Assembly: GCA_902768605.1 (NCBI GenBank)
Contig: CACXLY010000067.1
Span: 1-13,938, forward strand
Source of the DNA: an uncultured Bacteroidales bacterium
GTDB taxonomy: Bacteria; Bacteroidota; Bacteroidia; Bacteroidales; Bacteroidaceae
Direction: 5' to 3'
Length of the DNA: 13,938 nucleotides
The notes under the pieces are model-generated. The model was not told the DNA's origin. It saw only the letters and a program-made list of their open reading frames with translations, and did no database searches. The translations under genes and the position numbers were made by a program. Shown piece after piece: positions 13,456 to 13,938 of the stretch; position 1 is the first letter of the stretch; the number at the start of each line of letters is the position of its first letter.

Positions 13456-13717
13456 AGTGCAAAAATTGCCCATTCCATCGAAAAAAAATCGGGCTTCATG
13501 ACGCACTAATTTTCGCCTAAAGATGACCTAAAAAAGTGTATTTATTTATTGCTGTCTGGTAAAAATCTTTCCGTGTTTTCCGTGTTATCTGTGCAATATA
13601 AAACAGGAGCCATTATACTTCTGCGGGACAAAAATATATCTTGCCGCGATTAGCGTCAGAACACTATCGAATGCAGAAAATGCCCATTCCATCGAAAAAT
13701 TCGGGCCTCACTCTGCA
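13456..13717 (+). repeat. Two copies of a nested-hairpin element
   Basis: Copies at 13456-13507 and 13672-13717 share TGCCCATTCCATCGAAAAA and GGGC. Both fold as an outer stem (AGTGC/GCACT in copy 1, TGCAGA/TCTGCA in copy 2), a middle GCCC/GGGC stem and an inner CGA/TCG or CGAA/TTCG stem. They lie 216 bp apart with unrelated sequence between. Confidence 0.65.
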
Positions 13718-13799
13718 CTTTTTGCCTGACTCATTTTCGTCAGTTCTACATAAAAACAGCCTGCTCCCAACACTAAAAGCTACGTGAATTCGACGAAAT

Positions 13800-13865
13800 T
13801 AATGGTAATTATTGAGCAATTATATGGTAATTATATGTCCATTAGTGTCCCGTTAAAATTGGGAC
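13800..13865. other. Inverted repeats near the right edge
   Basis: TAATGG (13800-13805) pairs with CCATTA (13839-13844) around two ATGGTAATTAT copies. Next to it GTCCC (13847-13851) pairs with GGGAC (13861-13865). This could be the end of a mobile element or a leader of a gene beyond the window; the sequence shown cannot decide. Confidence 0.3.
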
Positions 13866-13938
13866 GAGTTAAATATTAATCAAACAACCCCGGAATAAGG
13901 GGACCAAGTTGCTCTTTGACATCATTGGAATAAGTCTT

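Noticed and set aside
13800..13938. Left end of an insertion sequence
   Set aside because: Hairpins and a TTTGACAT-containing stretch are suggestive, but no transposase coding sequence or target duplication is inside the window.

Overview
The window looks like a chromosomal segment of a Bacteroidales bacterium, most likely Prevotella or a close relative. The reasons are the promoter style (TAnnTTTG -7 boxes with loose TTTG-like -33 boxes about 20 bp upstream, and no clear Shine-Dalgarno sites), the gene families present, and the abundance of small intergenic repeats. No RNA gene, CRISPR array, transposase or integrase gene is visible. Taxonomy is inferred from style, not from a marker gene.

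Layout, left to right: (1) the N-terminus of an ECF sigma factor on the minus strand (1-147), cut by the window edge. (2) A repeat-rich stretch (about 330-1490) around a decayed, frameshifted fragment of a large surface protein on the plus strand. (3) A minus-strand run of four genes, in transcription order: AraC-type regulator (6631-5753), lipoprotein GH5 beta-mannanase (5722-4403), Xaa-Pro aminopeptidase (4200-2833) and a secreted C1-family cysteine peptidase (2786-1563). (4) A non-coding, repeat-filled gap (6743-7493). (5) An MNT/HEPN nucleotidyltransferase and toxin pair in which the HEPN gene is frameshifted (8217-7494). (6) A second minus-strand run: secreted bleomycin-hydrolase-like PepC (12959-11592), RbfA (11457-11119), LolC/E-type permease (10938-9709) and an anaerobic sulfatase-maturase-type radical SAM enzyme (9546-8314). 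(7) About 900 bp of non-coding DNA packed with different repeats (13024-13938).

Functionally, the regulator and mannanase look like a small mannan-use unit. The Xaa-Pro aminopeptidase and the two exported C1 peptidases suggest peptide use. RbfA and the lipoprotein-export permease are housekeeping. The MNT/HEPN pair is an accessory defence or toxin-antitoxin type module that appears to have lost its toxin.

The most interesting content is the repeat architecture. Three intergenic intervals in the pepC-rbfA-permease-maturase run are bracketed by inverted arrays of 7-bp repeats. Each interval has its own heptamer. The arrays run into the coding sequences, so that start or stop codons (PepC stop, RbfA stop, permease start and stop) lie inside them. 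A fourth interval, upstream of pepC, is bracketed in the same way by 9-bp repeats. A different GC-rich intergenic repeat sits in frame inside the radical SAM enzyme just after its iron-sulfur motif. Two families of hairpin-forming interspersed elements complete the picture.
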